A stretch of 64,000 nt of DNA from contig NZ_HG938353.1 in assembly GCF_000731315.1 (NCBI RefSeq), positions 124,001 to 188,000 of the forward strand. Reading direction: 5' to 3'. Numbering within the stretch: position 1 is the first letter of the stretch; every line of letters begins with the position of its first letter. Source of the DNA: Neorhizobium galegae bv. orientalis str. HAMBI 540. GTDB taxonomy: Bacteria > Pseudomonadota > Alphaproteobacteria > Rhizobiales > Rhizobiaceae. Below the pieces are notes generated by a model that worked only from the letters and a program-made list of their open reading frames with translations, had not been told where the DNA came from and did not search any database. Shown piece after piece: positions 62,951 to 64,000 of the stretch. Position numbers and translations under genes: made by a program.

Positions 62951-64000
62951 ATGACTAGCATTCTTACCAACGTTGCAGCCATGGCCGCGCTTCAGACGCT
63001 GCGCGGCATCGGTTCCGATATGGAATCCACGCAGAGCCGAGTTTCCTCGGGCCTGCGTGTCGGTTCTGCTTCCGACAACGCTGCCTACTGGTCGATCGCG
63101 ACCACCATGCGTTCCGACAAGGGTTCGCTCTCGACGGTTCAGGACGCTCTCGGTCTTGGTGCGGCCAAGGTCGACACTGCCTATTCCGCCATGGAATCGG
63201 CAATCGACGTCGTCACCGAAATCAAGAACAAGCTGGTTGCAGCTTCCGAACCGGGCGTCGACAAGTCCAAGGTCCAGGAAGAAATCACCCAGCTGCAGAG
63301 CCAGCTGAAGAGCATCGCTTCCTCCGCCTCGTTCTCCGGTGAAAACTGGCTGCAGGCCGAAATCGGCGGCACTCAGAACGCCACCACCGGCATCATCCAG
63401 GCCGGCACCGAGATCACCAAACAGCTCGTCGGTTCGTTCATCCGCGATAGCGACGGCAATGTAGCTGTCAAGACCATCAACGTCCTCCTCGACGAACAGA
63501 ACGTCCTGTTCGACCTGAGCGGCGGCCGCGGCGGTCTTCTCGACAGCAACGCCCTCAACGGTTTCCGCGCCATCAGCTTCGATGACGGCACGACCAACCA
63601 CAAGGAATACTTCGGCAAGATCAACACCTCGGCGATCTACTCGACCACTGCCCAGTGGAAGGACATCGGCGGCGGCGTGTTCATGAAGGGCGACACCAAC
63701 GGCGTCTACTCTTCGGGCTCCAACGGCACCTACATGATCAAGGTCGGCGGCGCCTATATCGACGCAGTCTACACGACCAAGGGTTACGACTTCTCGGCTG
63801 GCGCAACCGCAACGACCGGTATCAAGTACGGCACGGACGTCTCGGTTTCCGACCTCGACATCACCAAGCTCAAGGACTATCGCGACTCCAGCGGTGTCAG
63901 CTATCTCGGCCTCGGCACCAAGGCCAGTGATGAAGACCTCATGGCCGCACTGACCTCATTCGTCGACGGTCAGCTGGAATCGATGAACAGCGCTGCCTCC
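62951..64000 (+). CDS. flaB: Flagellin (second copy), cut by the window end
   Basis: 350 codons from ATG 62951 (MTSILTNVAAMAALQTLRGIG); the C-terminal D0 helix lies beyond the window. It differs from the first flagellin by scattered substitutions (e.g. SN to GS near residue 21, VGG to IGG, VRDSEGNVS to IRDSDGNVA), with long identical blocks between. A recent tandem duplicate or homogenised pair. Confidence 0.95.
   Translation, partial: MTSILTNVAAMAALQTLRGIGSDMESTQSRVSSGLRVGSASDNAAYWSIATTMRSDKGSLSTVQDALGLGAAKVDTAYSAMESAIDVVTEIKNKLVAASEPGVDKSKVQEEITQLQSQLKSIASSASFSGENWLQAEIGGTQNATTGIIQAGTEITKQLVGSFIRDSDGNVAVKTINVLLDEQNVLFDLSGGRGGLLDSNALNGFRAISFDDGTTNHKEYFGKINTSAIYSTTAQWKDIGGGVFMKGDTNGVYSSGSNGTYMIKVGGAYIDAVYTTKGYDFSAGATATTGIKYGTDVSVSDLDITKLKDYRDSSGVSYLGLGTKASDEDLMAALTSFVDGQLESMNSAAS
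63016..63135. repeat. 120-bp block identical in both flagellin genes (copy 2)
   Basis: Identical to 61495-61614. Confidence 0.9.
63203..63361. repeat. 159-bp block identical in both flagellin genes (copy 2)
   Basis: Identical to 61682-61840. Confidence 0.9.

Overview
The window looks like a chromosomal segment of a Rhizobiaceae alphaproteobacterium (Rhizobium/Neorhizobium/Agrobacterium group). Evidence from the sequence: a glycerol ABC transporter operon of the rhizobial glpRDSTPQUV type; a chemotaxis operon in the rhizobial order icpA-cheS-cheY1-cheA-cheW-cheR-cheB-cheY2-cheD-cheT; the paired LuxR-type motility regulators VisN and VisR; MotE; and tandem short rhizobial flagellins. I see no rRNA, tRNA, CRISPR array or intact transposase gene.

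Layout. 1-285: tail of a PLP-dependent decarboxylase/aminotransferase-family gene. 382-8790 (minus): glycerol operon, in transcription order glpR, glpD, glpS, glpT, glpP, glpQ, glpU, glpV. 8897-11495: aldo/keto reductase divergent from a LysR regulator, then an isochorismatase-fold hydrolase. 11677-17188: membrane GGDEF-EAL protein, PAS histidine kinase, a GT-A type glycosyltransferase-like protein and an unknown small protein. 17397-22369 (minus): prkA-yeaH-spoVR stress kinase operon, with a probable 165-bp MITE between prkA and yeaH. 22660-23226: 3-methyladenine DNA glycosylase. 23683-32031: chemotaxis operon. 32195-50292: flagellar basal body, switch, export and motor genes (fliF, visN, visR, flhB, fliG, fliN, fliM, motA, flgF, fliI, flgB, flgC, fliE, flgG, flgA, flgI, motE, flgH, fliL). 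50414-58036 (minus): an eight-gene sugar island (glycosyltransferase, rfbF, rfbG, RmlC-like epimerase, C-methyltransferase, SDR, second methyltransferase, CmcI-like O-methyltransferase). 58363-59100: fliP. 59161-61101 (minus): a large SPINDLY/GT41-type glycosyltransferase. 61430-64000: two flagellin genes, the second cut by the window end.

Most notable result. The sugar island sits between fliL and fliP, genes that belong together in one operon. Directly upstream of fliP is a decayed copy of the fliL 3' end. It ends KVTQRTFVIA-stop (intact FliL ends KVMFRSFVIE-stop), and its TGA overlaps the fliP ATG in a typical ATGA junction. Intact fliL and this remnant share a perfect 12-bp direct repeat 8,074 bp apart. 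The island therefore appears to have been inserted into the fliL-fliP junction. Its genes predict a CDP-activated, C-methylated (perhaps also O-methylated) 6-deoxyhexose. With the GT41-type enzyme next to the flagellin genes, this suggests a flagellin glycosylation system built into the flagellar locus. An LPS/O-antigen role is the main alternative.

How the genes work together. The glp operon imports and oxidises glycerol/glycerol-3-phosphate under GlpR control. The chemotaxis operon passes receptor signals through CheA to CheY1 and CheY2 at the FliG/FliM/FliN switch, with adaptation by CheR/CheB/CheD and signal decay helped by CheS and CheT. VisN/VisR are the expected top-level activators of the flagellar regulon. 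Flagellins are exported through FlhB/FliP with FliI energising export.
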